From the NCBI GenBank assembly GCA_905250025.1, contig CAJNOJ010000075.1:310001-374000 (forward strand): a stretch of 64,000 nt of DNA, read 5' to 3'. Position numbers and translations under genes: made by a program. Below the pieces are notes generated by a model. That model saw only the letters and a program-made list of their open reading frames with translations, searched no databases and had not been told where the DNA came from. This DNA is from Adineta ricciae. Taxonomy: Eukaryota; Rotifera; Eurotatoria; Adinetida; Adinetidae. Below, in pieces: positions 1 to 10,269 of this stretch (its first letter is position 1; each line of letters starts with the position of its first letter).

Positions 1-1
1 T

Positions 2-214
2 AGTGCAAGAGAGAAACTCTCTCTCAACGTGCTTGATCAATGTCTTGACACACACGTACAGAGAAAAAAGACTCGACATGAAATTCGTGTTTACGGATTT
101 CTGTTGAAAGAAACATCAACATTGGATACAGATTTGAGTTGCGAATGTGTGCGAACGCCGTTGATGAATGAAGAAGGAAAAATGACGGGAGAAGTTGGGT
201 ATTGTTTTTGTTGA
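2..214 (+). CDS. 3' end of an unrecognised gene cut by the left edge
   Basis: A reading frame is open from base 2 to a TGA at 212-214 and gives about 70 residues. The composition is coding-like (charged, mixed, with KLSLNV, TRHEIRVYGF and LMNEEGK) and it ends in the cysteine-containing tail GYCFC. There is no initiator in the window that must be the true start, so this is probably a terminal exon of a gene lying to the left. I recognise no domain. The minus strand here shows no competing frame. It could also be a chance open stretch, since it is short and GC content is only slightly raised. Confidence 0.3.
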   Translation, partial: SAREKLSLNVLDQCLDTHVQRKKTRHEIRVYGFLLKETSTLDTDLSCECVRTPLMNEEGKMTGEVGYCFC

Positions 215-786
215 TCGGTGAATATTCACGAGTGAAATTTTGGAATATGAGTTTCGTCGGCGATTTATCATTATATGTCGCAGTAATTTCTGTTGGTGAA
301 TGAAGAGAATCAGCTCGAATGGCTTATTTTAATAACAATAAATGATTGATGATGAATGGCGAGTCTTGAAACTCGTTGTCTGTTTTCACTTCGGCAATCA
401 TTTGTAATGTTTTTCTTAGCTCTTCTGTATGTGAAATAGTCTTTCTATGTGATTTTCGTTCCGATTGTGAAGATTTATGCCTGAGAATAAGTTTGTTTAG
501 AATCGTACAATTGTGCGAGGTAACTTTTTGGTGTTAACGATAAGAAGCATTCAACTTCCTCAACTGTAAGATGAATTATCGGATTACGGATTTACATTCA
601 GTTCTTATCAGTTATATGGATGAGGTAGAGAGGGTTGATTGGTAAAATTCTTAGGCGCGTTAAGATATGGATTTGATGGATATCTGTTGCTCACGAACAT
701 GAGTATTAAATTTTGTTAAACAATACAAATGAATGGAATTTTTCTGATTGATAGTCTGGTATAGAAGCACATATTTTGGCACTTAC
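215..786. other. No supported gene
   Basis: Both strands are broken by frequent stops. The minus strand may hold further exons or the 3' part of the fragment starting at 1128, because a GTAAGT donor lies at 786-781, but I could not find a convincing next exon. Confidence 0.4.
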
Positions 787-1128
787 TTGATCTATATTCG
801 GAAGATTGGCCTGAACGAGATTGTTGTCGTCGATATGTTGATTATTCTAGTTCAATAAATAGTAATTATGTTCGGTATAAACGTTAGTTCAAGAAAATAC
901 CTGAGGTATATTTTTGAGAATATCTTCAGAACTGTATCCTTTTCGTTTCCACAAATCGAAACATCCACGACGATTTTCTACATTATTTCTTTTGCCCATT
1001 TTAATGCAGAGCTGACCCCATACGTCAGCACTGGTTTTACAATTATCCAAAGAAATAATTTGATTGATTGAAAGCGAATACAGTGCTGTTTTGAACTCGT
1101 CATCATCAATTCGAGGTTGACGTGGCAT
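787..1128 (-). CDS. Two-exon fragment of an unrecognised protein (starts MPRQPRIDDDEF)
   Basis: Reading leftwards, exon 1 (1128-901) encodes 76 residues beginning MPRQPRIDDDEFKTALYSL and containing GCFDLWKRKGYS. A GT donor follows at 900, a 54-nt intron ends in a TAG acceptor at 847, and exon 2 (846-787) adds 20 residues in phase 0 before a perfect GTAAGT donor. Intron length and signals match the other genes of this window, so the gene model is credible although no third exon was found. An upstream in-frame Met (codon 1164-1162) exists, but I prefer the Met at 1128. The function is not recognised. A short DDEF-containing, helix-rich N-terminus occurs in many invertebrate transposon-derived proteins, which is only a suggestion. 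It may be a truncated remnant. Confidence 0.4.
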
Positions 1129-1899
1129 GGTTGAAAAGATCTGAATTTCCTTGGCTTTTAACAATTAACATAATAAAAGGTATAGATTGACTTACTGGAA
1201 ATTATTTGCTAATACTCTAACTACTCTTAAGCTTTACTCGCGTCTTTTATTAGTTATGCAGGTAAGATAAAAGTATTTGTATACTCAACTAAGAAGAGTT
1301 CGACTATTGAGTTCGTTTTTTTCATATATTCAGGTGTATGTATACCTGCTCTGCATTTAGAAGTAGATATCGTTTTACTACACGTGTTTTGTTTAATGTC
1401 CTTTAAGTGTTCTTTTCTAAATCAATTTATCATGTTTCTTTGGTCATTGAACACAAAATATATCATTCTATCCGACACATTTACACGAATATCATTTAGA
1501 TGAACCGAATTTTTTTATTTGTTTTACAAATAACAACTGCGGCAATAAATCGAACTCTTCTAACTAAAATAGCTATGCCAAACAAGATTGATCTCTATGC
1601 ATTTCTATAGATAATTGTTATCGAGCACGTGCTGCTCTTACTGTATTGAGCTTCACCAACAATTGATCAATCTACTTTTAAGGTCAATCAAGTCATTTCA
1701 CTGATCTTTACACTATGCAGATATTGATTAGATCTCAATTTTATGAACATAGTCTGTTTATCGTAAACATTAACAAAGTAACACAAGCTCACATTGATGT
1801 ATCATTCAAAAAAGTTCAGCTAGTCACACATTCATTATCATCAAACTCCTCGTTGATTATACTACAAATTTTTCTTCAACTTTGAAAAGTAAAACTTAT
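1129..1899. other. Gene-poor upstream region
   Basis: AT-rich, without coding signal on either strand. It presumably contains the promoter of the membrane glycoprotein gene starting at 1900. I looked for long terminal repeats shared with the sequence after 3519 and saw none. Confidence 0.4.
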
Positions 1900-3519
1900 A
1901 TGAAGACAATGTTTTCATCCATATTACTGATTATATTTGTTACTAATACATTAATTATTTTAACAAATGTCACAGCAACTGACGTTATTATTGAAACACA
2001 AAAAGGAATAGCTTTACATAATATTGGTGTGTATTATGAGCAGCTTGAGAAATCTATCGTCCATATACTTATACCTTTCAATGACTTATGCCTTACTTCA
2101 CCAACTTTAGATGTCTGTGAGTATGTTCAATCAAATGGTCCTAGCATCTTAGAAATTGGAACTGTTCTGCCATATTCGAATGCTGTATCTTCAATGTATG
2201 ATAAGAGTAATATTTCCCTTATAATGCAAGACGATTTTAAGCGTGTATTTGCAAGGCATGAAGTTGATAAAATTGTTCAAAAAGCAAGATCTATTCTATA
2301 CTTTAAGAATGACAAGTTTTATCTACCTAGTTATACAAAAAAAACACCAGTCGACACTTCTATCATCTCCACCAATGACAACCGTCAACAGACAATTTAT
2401 CGCTCGAATAATATTGCAACATTAGTTCTTGAACAAATGTTCAATAATAAAATAGGATTCGACTTTTTAAATGATGAACAAATAGCAGAACTTTTACCAT
2501 TAGTCGATTTAGCACATAATATTAAGCTTGATATTACAAATATTGAAGAGAGCAAACAGAATTTTATTAATATGATTTTTGGCCAAACCGTCTACGCGTT
2601 GAAATCATGTTCTACAAAAATTAATCATAATGTTCGTAACGGGCCGCAATGTCTTGTTGTCTCGACTATTTTTCGTGAAATTTCTAATGATAGCTCATCT
2701 ATTTATCAGGTTTATCGTTTAACACCATTACCTGTACTTTTCAATGGAAATCAATATATATATTCCAACCTGCCGAAAGTATTTGGAATTAATACAAACG
2801 AAAGGAAAGTTATATTATGGAACAATGACGAACTATCGACCAATTGCATATTGTCCTCAGTCATATATTGTCGTGAATATCCATTAACGATTCCTTTATC
2901 ATCGACACCTTGTCTGAACGAATTGATCGATACTGAATTGGATATGAAAAGCAGCAGCTGTGATGTTGTTGAATCAAAACATAATCAAATCGGTATACTG
3001 AATATTGTAAACAATATATGGTACATTTATTCACCTAATCAATTATCTAATTGTAATATGCATTCATTTCTATCACCATCAACAGATAAACAATTCGCTA
3101 CATACCCATTAATTGTACAGTTGCCTTGCGGGCGACCAATTCAATGCTCGACGATTCGTTTGCCACCAACAAAATGTATTGATATTAATATCATATTGAA
3201 GCCTAAACAAAATCGACACAAAAGACAACGATCCATCTCTACCATTCCACTTTCTGAAATTACTACTAGACTTGTTTCTATATACAAAACTGCATCTAAA
3301 CTTACTTTTGCAAATATTAAACATGATATAGATTCGGAACGATCATTTATGCAAAAATTATACGAAGAATTCGGTAACATATTTGCATTGTTACTCTCTC
3401 TACTGTTATCCACTGTTATATTGTCAATCTTGAAGGTTTACAAACGTCAAGAAGCTAAGCAAAACGACGACATGCAAAAGCGACTGAATCGATTAGAGAG
3501 AGATTCAATACACGTTTAA
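1900..3519 (+). CDS. Type I membrane glycoprotein, envelope-like
   Basis: A single uninterrupted frame of 539 residues from ATG at 1900; an upstream in-frame TTG at 1882 is not needed. A hydrophobic signal peptide occupies residues 5-25. The ectodomain has about 15 cysteines, several N-glycosylation sequons and a Pro/Cys motif CGRPIQCSTIRLPPTKC near residue 420. A basic furin-type site RHKRQR lies at 439-444. About 47 residues later comes a strong membrane span (about 491-514) and a 25-residue charged tail. This layout resembles envelope proteins of env-bearing retroelements and of insect and other animal viruses, but the C-terminal fragment after the basic site is unusually short (95 residues) and lacks an obvious fusion peptide. 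No gag, pol or LTR is seen nearby, so it would be a solitary captured gene. A cellular surface receptor is the alternative. Confidence 0.6.
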   Translation: MKTMFSSILLIIFVTNTLIILTNVTATDVIIETQKGIALHNIGVYYEQLEKSIVHILIPFNDLCLTSPTLDVCEYVQSNGPSILEIGTVLPYSNAVSSMYDKSNISLIMQDDFKRVFARHEVDKIVQKARSILYFKNDKFYLPSYTKKTPVDTSIISTNDNRQQTIYRSNNIATLVLEQMFNNKIGFDFLNDEQIAELLPLVDLAHNIKLDITNIEESKQNFINMIFGQTVYALKSCSTKINHNVRNGPQCLVVSTIFREISNDSSSIYQVYRLTPLPVLFNGNQYIYSNLPKVFGINTNERKVILWNNDELSTNCILSSVIYCREYPLTIPLSSTPCLNELIDTELDMKSSSCDVVESKHNQIGILNIVNNIWYIYSPNQLSNCNMHSFLSPSTDKQFATYPLIVQLPCGRPIQCSTIRLPPTKCIDINIILKPKQNRHKRQRSISTIPLSEITTRLVSIYKTASKLTFANIKHDIDSERSFMQKLYEEFGNIFALLLSLLLSTVILSILKVYKRQEAKQNDDMQKRLNRLERDSIHV

Positions 3520-3968
3520 CACTGCATTATAATAATTTTTACGAACATAATGTAGAGATATGCTTTTGTGTAGTTATACATAGATTTACTTCGTCAGTAG
3601 CATCCGATCCCCATAAGGGTGTATGTGTTCGATATTCTAAAACGCACACATAACATTTTCTCCCATCATCATATTTCTCTTTTGAGCTTTTTCAATAAAA
3701 TAACATGTTCATTTCTCTACACATGTATCATATAACGAAAACAAAGTCGTCTAGTCAAACTCAGCAAGAGAAACGATACTCATACACACATTCATATCAG
3801 TCTAAAGCAGATCATTGCACATAACTGCCGTGCATTGAACTTCAAAATAATATTTCTTTTCCCGTTGATTCATTGATCAAGTCAATAAACGAATGGATAC
3901 AACTTTTCAAATAATTTATTAATTTAGAAAAACAAACAAAAAAATATTTACAGAAAAAACTAACTCTG
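3520..3968. other. Convergent 3' intergenic region with two poly(A) signals
   Basis: It separates the plus-strand glycoprotein gene from the minus-strand membrane-protein gene that ends at 3969. AATAAA at 3694-3699 (plus) would serve the first gene and AATAAA at 3915-3920 (minus) the second. There is no coding signal. Confidence 0.5.
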
Positions 3969-4529
3969 TCATTCTCGCTGTTGTCCAAAGCCCATTTTAA
4001 TTTCAAATGCTTCTTCTAAAAAATAAAGCCTTTCAATATATATGTATAAGTAACAAAAGCCTACCTTTCGCTTCCTTTCGACGACGATACTCGTCCATTG
4101 ACTTCGGAGTGAACCAAGCTCTCTAAAGAAAAAAAATCAAAGTAAAAAATATTAAAACACAGAAACGAACATACTTTACAACTGCACCCATTTCGTATAC
4201 ACTTAATTCCACACCAACAGGAGCAAACAAATGCACCGGAACAAAATACACTAACCACCAACATTACCACCTTGAACACCCATTCGCTCGTTTGATGACC
4301 ACCAGTTACCTTGACACCATTACCCGCACCATCAGCCCTAACAACACTGCCACTCACCCCGACCTTATCCACAACGCTAACCGCCTCAAACTCCTCCAAC
4401 GAATTGAATTCCACCGGCTAAAAACAAAACGCTTTTGTTTTCTGAAACAAACATACAAACACTCACCCTTCCCAAAACACCCACAACCATCACCACATAA
4501 ATCAAGACAAAAACACCACACTTCAACAT
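3969..4529 (-). CDS. Small single-pass membrane protein, four exons
   Basis: Exons at 4529-4467, 4417-4175, 4122-4065 and 4015-3969 join in frame across introns of 49, 52 and 49 nt, each GT...TTTAG, giving 136 residues ending in TGA. Residues 1-20 form a signal peptide (MLKCGVFVLIYVV...). The ectodomain of about 50 residues is Gly/Val rich. A transmembrane helix (WVFKVVMLVVSVF...) follows, and immediately after it is a cysteine cluster (CSCWCGIKC and GCSC), possibly for palmitoylation. A charged cytoplasmic tail (SMDEYRRRKEAKEE) ends the protein. The perfect phase of all three junctions is the main support. I do not recognise the family. Base composition is more GC-rich than the surroundings. 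Confidence 0.65.
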
Positions 4530-4588
4530 ATTGAAACCGAAACAAACTGATAATCGAAGAATGTGACGACTGATCACTAACACGACAA

Positions 4589-4594
4589 TTTATA
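4589..4594 (-). promoter_or_regulatory. TATA box for the small membrane-protein gene
   Basis: TATAAA on the minus strand, 60 nt upstream of the ATG at 4529. That leaves about 30 nt to a plausible start site and a short leader. Confidence 0.4.
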
Positions 4595-4954
4595 TCTTTC
4601 TTCCGTCACCAATGTTCATTCTTCTATCGTCCGCTTACAACAAGGTCAACACAGAACAATCAACAATGACATTCATTCAGCGATCATCTCCTTTCAACAA
4701 TTACGCCCGACCGACAATATACGTTCCATTCCACACCACCAGAACACAACTCAATCAACATAACAATTGCTATTCAAAAACAAAATTTTGCAACTCCAAA
4801 AAAACCCGAACGCCACAAACACACCCTAAACCGTCACTGAACACATTCGTGATACTTCACTCCATAAGGAGTGAAAAAATAAAAATCAGAGTATACACGC
4901 ATCACTCATTCTAATCCCAAATATGAATTAGAAAAGATCATCTTCTTCCCAAAC
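4595..4954. other. No supported gene
   Basis: The plus strand has an open stretch (4612-4914) rich in Asn, Thr and His, but it looks like low-complexity composition rather than a protein. It lies between the TATA box of the leftward gene and the satellite array. Confidence 0.35.
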
Positions 4955-5823
4955 GTTTTCCGGTAATTCGAAACAGCTCCATTCGACGCAGAATTTCACT
5001 GTGTATCCATTCGAACACCTTCTAATCGCCGGAAAACGTTTCGTCGAAAAAAATTCGACGGATATTGGGTCCAATGTGACCGGGCCGACGTGATCAAAGA
5101 GAGAACGCCGCTCTCCCGAATGTTTTCCGGTGCTTCGGAACTATTGCATTTCATTCAGAATTCGATTCTGCATCGATTGCACTACTTTTAAACCGCCGGA
5201 AAACGTTTCGTGCGAAAAAAATGGCCGGATATTGGGTCCAATGTGATTGGGCCGACGTGATCAAAGAGAGAACGCCGCTCTCCCGAATGTTTTCCGGTGC
5301 TTCGGAACTATTGCATTTCATTCAGAATCCGATTCTGCATCGATTGCACTAGTTTTAAACCGCCGGAAAACGTTTCGTGCGAAAAAAATGGCCGGATATT
5401 GAGTCCAATGTGATTGGGCCGACGTGATCAAAGAGAGAACGCCGCTCTCCAGAACGTTTTCCGGTCCTTCGGAACTATTGCATTTCATTCAGAATCCGAT
5501 TCTGCATCGATTGCACTAGTTTTAAACCGCCGGAAAACGATCCTTCCAAAAACAATGGCCGGATATTGGGTCCAAAATGATTGGGCGTACGTGATCAAAG
5601 AGAGAACGCCGCTCTCCAGAACGTTTTCCGGTGCTTCGGAACTATTGCATTTCACTCAGAATCCGATTCTGCATCGATTGGATTACCTTCAAACCGCCGG
5701 AAAACGTTTCGTCGAAGAAAATTAGACGGATATTGGGTCCGATGTGATTGGGCCGACGTGATCAAAGAGAGAACGCCGCTCTTTAGCACGTTTTCTGGGG
5801 CTTCGGAACAGCTGCATCTGATC
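4955..5823. repeat. Tandem satellite, 167-bp monomer, about 5 copies
   Basis: The motif AACGCCGCTC recurs at 5104, 5271, 5438, 5605 and 5772 (TTT instead of C after the last), exactly 167 bp apart each time. Inner copies are nearly identical; the first (from about 4960) and last (to about 5823) are more diverged, the usual pattern for an array homogenised from the middle. Every monomer holds an inverted pair, AACGTTTTCCGG and CCGGAAAACGTT, about 65 bp apart. The array is clearly more GC-rich than its flanks. Because 167 is not a multiple of three, the open frames that cross it (for example 5414-5725 and 5581-6015) read successive copies in different frames and are artefacts. Confidence 0.9.
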
Positions 5824-6416
5824 GCGAATGTTACTGTGGTCGTGAAGACATCTGATTGTTTTTTTAGCCACCGGATTTCATATAATATCTGGTTACAGTG
5901 CGATCGTTACATGGTGCTAGGTTTGATTCGTGAATGTAGCTTGTTTGGTTGCTACGGAATCCATAGTCCAATCTATGACCACCATTATGGTGTTTTTAGT
6001 ATTGGTGTGATTTGATTGGTGTATTGTGTAGCGAATCGATTTGAATCTTAAATGGTGCTAGCGTTAAATGGTGCTAACTTCACACCGATAATTTATCTGT
6101 GTCGAACGCGTTGCACGGTGTAAAGTGTACCTTTTGTGGGTGAGAGAATGGTATTCTTATATGATAATCATTGTTTTTCAATGATTTCTTCGATTTTTTT
6201 AATTATTTTCAGAAAATCTTCGTAGAGACTTCTCAGAAATATTTTAAAATTTTTCACAATATTTTTCAAATATTTTGCATGAATTTCCAGAATTATCGAA
6301 AAAATAATTGAAAAACTATAGTTTTCTCTCGTGCTGTCACAATGGCCACTGCTATGCATTTCACAATTTTAATGTCTCTCCTCCAAGATGGAGCTTGCGC
6401 CGCGCATGACTGTATG
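5824..6416. other. No supported gene
   Basis: Contains a short local duplication (TTAAATGGTGCTA, twice between 6049 and 6080) and otherwise AT-rich non-coding sequence. Confidence 0.4.
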
Positions 6417-6502
6417 TATATGTTGTAGGCAGAATCGGAATACAGACAAATTCGGAATTTGCCCAGACAGAATTAGAATTCCGATTCTGTCTACAACATA
6501 TA
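6417..6502. repeat. Inverted repeat with 24-bp arms (MITE-like or hairpin)
   Basis: The left arm 6417-6440 and right arm 6479-6502 are reverse complements with one mismatch (core GTTGTAG.CAGAATCGGAA). The 38-bp loop holds further partial copies of the AATTCGGAATT theme. The DNA could fold into a long hairpin. No target-site duplication is obvious. It may be the collapsed remnant of a foldback or miniature inverted-repeat element. Confidence 0.55.
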
Positions 6503-9500
6503 TATGCAATAAATATGACATTCAGAGAAAAGCAGAACCGCTTCTAGCTCATAAATGCCATCTTAGCGACAAATCGAATCAGAAAAAACGGATGGCAATA
6601 GAACAATTTTTCTGCGGTTCCTGATGTTCAACATACTGAGGAAATAATTATTTCCGTTGCACACGAGTCATAGATTTAATTCTGTGTTAAATAAGAACGC
6701 ATATGGCTGTTTCAGACAACCTTACTGACTACATGAATTGAAATAATTGTGACGTCAGCGTTGTTTTAATAGATCACTGCGAATAGTTTTGAAGCATGAT
6801 TTTTGAAGATATATAGAAGAAAAGACATCTCTTTGTTATAACTGAACAGAAGAAAGTATTTGAAGCAACCAAATTATATTCTGAGCATGTAGAATCCATT
6901 AAGATTCATTTTTTGATTAGGATAATATTTGAAATCAAATACGTATACTGAAACAAAGCGGTCAACGCGGTTTTTTAATCTGCATTCTAACTCCTATTTT
7001 TTGTATTGCTATGCTAGCATAAAGTTCTAGACGAATTAAACGACCCATCTCAAATAAAGTTCGCGAAAGACACATTAGAAGACCCCTGTTTAATATATAT
7101 CAATGAATTTTTTTTGTCTCTCCTATCTGTCAGCATTTTAAGTTCACACTAATTAATGTTGTTCTACTCTTCCCAACGGCGTGAAAACATTATCGGGAGA
7201 GATTAGGTCGCTGTACCAGTTTTGAAAAGGATCATAAAACGTATCATACGGATATGCTATCTATTTTTATCACGAGTGCTTAGTTATTGGTGCAAAACTA
7301 TTTTATAAACTCATAACGAAAACAAATCATTCATGAAATCAGACTTATGGATTTTAAAGAGCAAGAATCTGCTCAAGGATAAAAAATATCTATGCGAATA
7401 TTTGGTAAAAAATTCTGCTGAATTTTCGGAAAGATTTCGAAAACTTTCTTCACTTTTGTAGGATTTCTTTCGAAATTTGAGGGAAATGCAACCTTTTATA
7501 ATGAATCGGTGAAGCACATATTGCCCTAAAGATTTACTTGTAATAAAATTATCGATGACAGTGCGAAAATGTTTGGTGAGCGGACGCCATCCCCTCATGC
7601 TCTATTGGGAATACGCTACTATTATAAGTGGTACTCATTAATATACATCTACAAAAGTATCGATTTTATAAGAGGATATAGTAGGAGGTCCCTCTCTAAA
7701 AATTTGTAAAAGAAATGATAGATACAAGACACAGGTTTATTATTAAGACCATAGCTTTAATCTAAATGACGAATGGACTGTAGTTTTTAATATTAACAAT
7801 AGATGGATCATTATGATCACTGCTGAAAATAAGATCGTCGAAAGGTGAGACCAGGAAATGATGCATATAATTATTTTCAACTGTGTCAATCTCGATATCT
7901 TTTTCTCAACGGGAAATATTTTCGATCCTCAAAGAGCTTATATTTAGCCGCGAAATAGCATTCATAAATGTGTAAAAAAAGGCAATTCATTTGAAAGATA
8001 AATGTCTGGAGAAAAATTTGCCATTGTCAGCTGAGTTTTATTTTCAGAAAACGATAAGAGAACTCAGTATTAAAAACAAATACGAAAAGTTCATTTAGCA
8101 AGTTGGCGTTTTGTTTAAATGATAAGAACGGTATGTATTCGAACAATTTCATACAGATATCTGTTTGCTTTTTCTTTGAAGTGAATTGTGCTACTGCCGA
8201 TACATACTATCATTAGATGTGAGAAAGTCGCCATTCAGTAATGTATTACAGATTATATAGCCAAACTACTTTTTTAAATACATATGATAAGAAATGTCCT
8301 ACCATTTCATTTGCTCCAGTGTTAGACTTGATAGTTGCATTTAACCACAATAGATTTTTCAATACAGTCACTGTGTTTCCAAAATTCTGGATTTGAATCC
8401 CTTAACTTAATAGTTAATGATTGAACTGATAAAATTCTTCATTTATTTTGTTTACTATTTAGTCAACCAATTGACCTGCAGATGCGAGCAGTTTTTTATT
8501 ATAGCCGGTAACATATTTTGAGCTTAACCTTTAATCTGTTATTTTAATGCGAATTTGTTCTTAAATTACATGGATTTTGTCTGTGGTATCTCATAAAATT
8601 AATCATCGTTTATTTCAGATTCTTTTAGTGTATCTGTATATTTAGAAATACTGTGTGTGTACGCGGACGACAATTCAGTGAATATTTGGAAACATTCATT
8701 ATTTCAAGAAAAATAAGCTCAAACTATGAGCTCACTCCACCACAGAGTATTTTTTATTTTATTTCAGTTACTACATTTGTAAGTTAGCGATATTGTACAT
8801 TTTTGTTTTTAAAAGTGGGTATTTAAAGACTATTCACCATTACTGCATTTGTAAGCAAATTAAAACCAATTATCTGTGAATAGTGCGTTGTCTATTATAT
8901 CCACGTCTTATTTTACGATAGTTTACTAAATCTCACGTCAACTGAAGTTATCTAAACTGAAATACAAAGTCCATTGAATTATTTGTTCTTTTGCACTGAA
9001 GCTTATTAACACTCTTTGTCGAACGAACTATCGAATCAAACTCGTTCATTTTAGGCAAACGTTTTTTGTTAAAAAGCAATGTGATCATTAATATTGAAAA
9101 ATATAGTTTATCTTTTTCATTTATACAGTTCATCATGCTTTCAAACTGCAAAGCTTGATGATAAATGACCTCCGTGTGAGAGAAAAAACACAAATTATTC
9201 ATTTGAAATCTTCCTGGATTCTGACTGTGCGGGCTTCCGAATTTTTTAGTATGAAAATCAGTATTCCTAATAACATTTTCATTCACCTATATTCGTACCT
9301 GTTTCTATCAGTAATTAATCTCATAGTTTCCGTACTAAACAATATGACACTTGAGCTTAAAAATAACTAAATCCTAATGTATTAAGAGAAACGTTGATGT
9401 TAACACTCAAATGATTAACATAAGCAGTAGTTTTATTCAGTATGATTATTTCTCTCATGTTAACCGTATCTGTAAATAGCAACTCAAAGTCTATTATTCT

Positions 9501-9812
9501 AGTTAGTCAAACATAACGAATAGTATAAAAAAATAATTAACTTTTCAATGGAGAAACATATTTTATGATTTTCTCTACATCCTTTTTCCAACGATACTTA
9601 TATTCAGGCATAAGGGCATTTCTTTCGCTCTGTGGTGACGCAGACAGATGATACAAGAATTTCATTATTAGTTTGTTGAAGTTTGACGTTATTAGAATGA
9701 GAAAATCTCTTGATGACTTATCATCAATAACAATAATGAAAATTCATCTTTCACAATGCATAATTTTCTCCACTGCATTTTCCCTGCATATATACTTCTT
9801 TTTTTACCTAAA
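6503..9812. other. Long gene-poor stretch
   Basis: About 3.3 kb of AT-rich DNA with many stops in all frames. Open stretches at 7311-7598 (minus), 8948-9286 (minus) and 9155-9370 (plus) overlap or lack coding character and splice context, so I do not call them. A 9-bp dyad (ACTATTCAC / GTGAATAGT, near 8830 and 8875) is the only other structure noticed. Confidence 0.4.
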
Positions 9813-9819
9813 TATATAA
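9813..9819 (+). promoter_or_regulatory. TATA box upstream of the insulin-like gene
   Basis: TATATAA lies 62 nt before the ATG at 9881, much like the TATA-to-ATG spacing of the small gene at 4529. A CTATTTCAG just after it (to about 9832) could instead be a 3' splice site of a leader intron, so this call is tentative. Confidence 0.35.
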
Positions 9820-9880
9820 CACCTCTATTTCAGTTCACTTTTTAACCATATCAACCTCCGTTCCTTCGATTATCATTGCC

Positions 9881-10255
9881 ATGCTCTCTCCCACGCTTCT
9901 TCTAATGACATTGCTTGTATTTAATCAAAACATCTGGAGTCAAGCGGTGGCATCTTCTAGTATTGTTCGGAACTGCACTATAAATCATGATGGAACTCTA
10001 TTGAAAGAAGGCGAAAGCGTTGAAATTCGTGGAAAACTATATAAAATGGAAGACTGTGATCTACATCGGGCTTATCATGCATGTGGTACTTATCTCTTAC
10101 AAATGGTTAGTATTGCCTGCGAAGTTGTCAGGCCGCAGAAGTCGAAGCGACCAAGCTCAAAACGTTTCCGTAGATTTTCGCGTCGAAAGCTATTAACTGA
10201 AGCGTGCTGTGAAACTTTATGTACTGTTGCAGAAATGACTCGATATTGTCCGTGA
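9881..10255 (+). CDS. Insulin/relaxin-like prohormone with an extra N-terminal cysteine pair
   Basis: 124 residues in one exon. Residues 1-24 are a signal peptide. The B-chain signature is C68-x11-C80 (HACGTYLLQMVSIAC) and the A-chain signature is C109 C110-x3-C114-x8-C123, exactly the insulin-superfamily spacing. The connecting peptide is only about 28 residues and is packed with dibasic cleavage sites (KR, RR, SRRK), so a secreted two-chain hormone acting on receptor kinases or LGR-type receptors is expected. C32 and C59 add two cysteines before the B chain, in a context (C..DGTLLKEGESVEI..LYKMEDC) that recalls a small vWC-like fold. An N-glycosylation sequon sits at N31. No neighbour is related. 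The family call is firm; insulin versus relaxin subfamily is open. Confidence 0.88.
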   Translation: MLSPTLLLMTLLVFNQNIWSQAVASSSIVRNCTINHDGTLLKEGESVEIRGKLYKMEDCDLHRAYHACGTYLLQMVSIACEVVRPQKSKRPSSKRFRRFSRRKLLTEACCETLCTVAEMTRYCP

Positions 10256-10263
10256 TATGAAAC

Positions 10264-10269
10264 AATAAA
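10264..10269 (+). terminator. Poly(A) signal of the insulin-like gene
   Basis: AATAAA starting 9 nt after the stop codon of the prohormone, implying a very short 3' UTR. Confidence 0.5.

Noticed and set aside
1200..4000. LTR pair around the envelope-like gene
   Set aside because: No direct repeats of useful length were seen between the two flanks by eye.
5414..6015. Open frames of 103 and 144 codons across the satellite array
   Set aside because: They read repeated 167-bp units in shifting frames; the residues recur only because the DNA repeats.
7311..7598. 95-codon minus-strand frame
   Set aside because: Biased Phe/Ser/Lys composition and no supporting signals.
8948..9370. Overlapping open frames on both strands
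   Set aside because: No splice context, poor composition, and mutual overlap; most likely chance.
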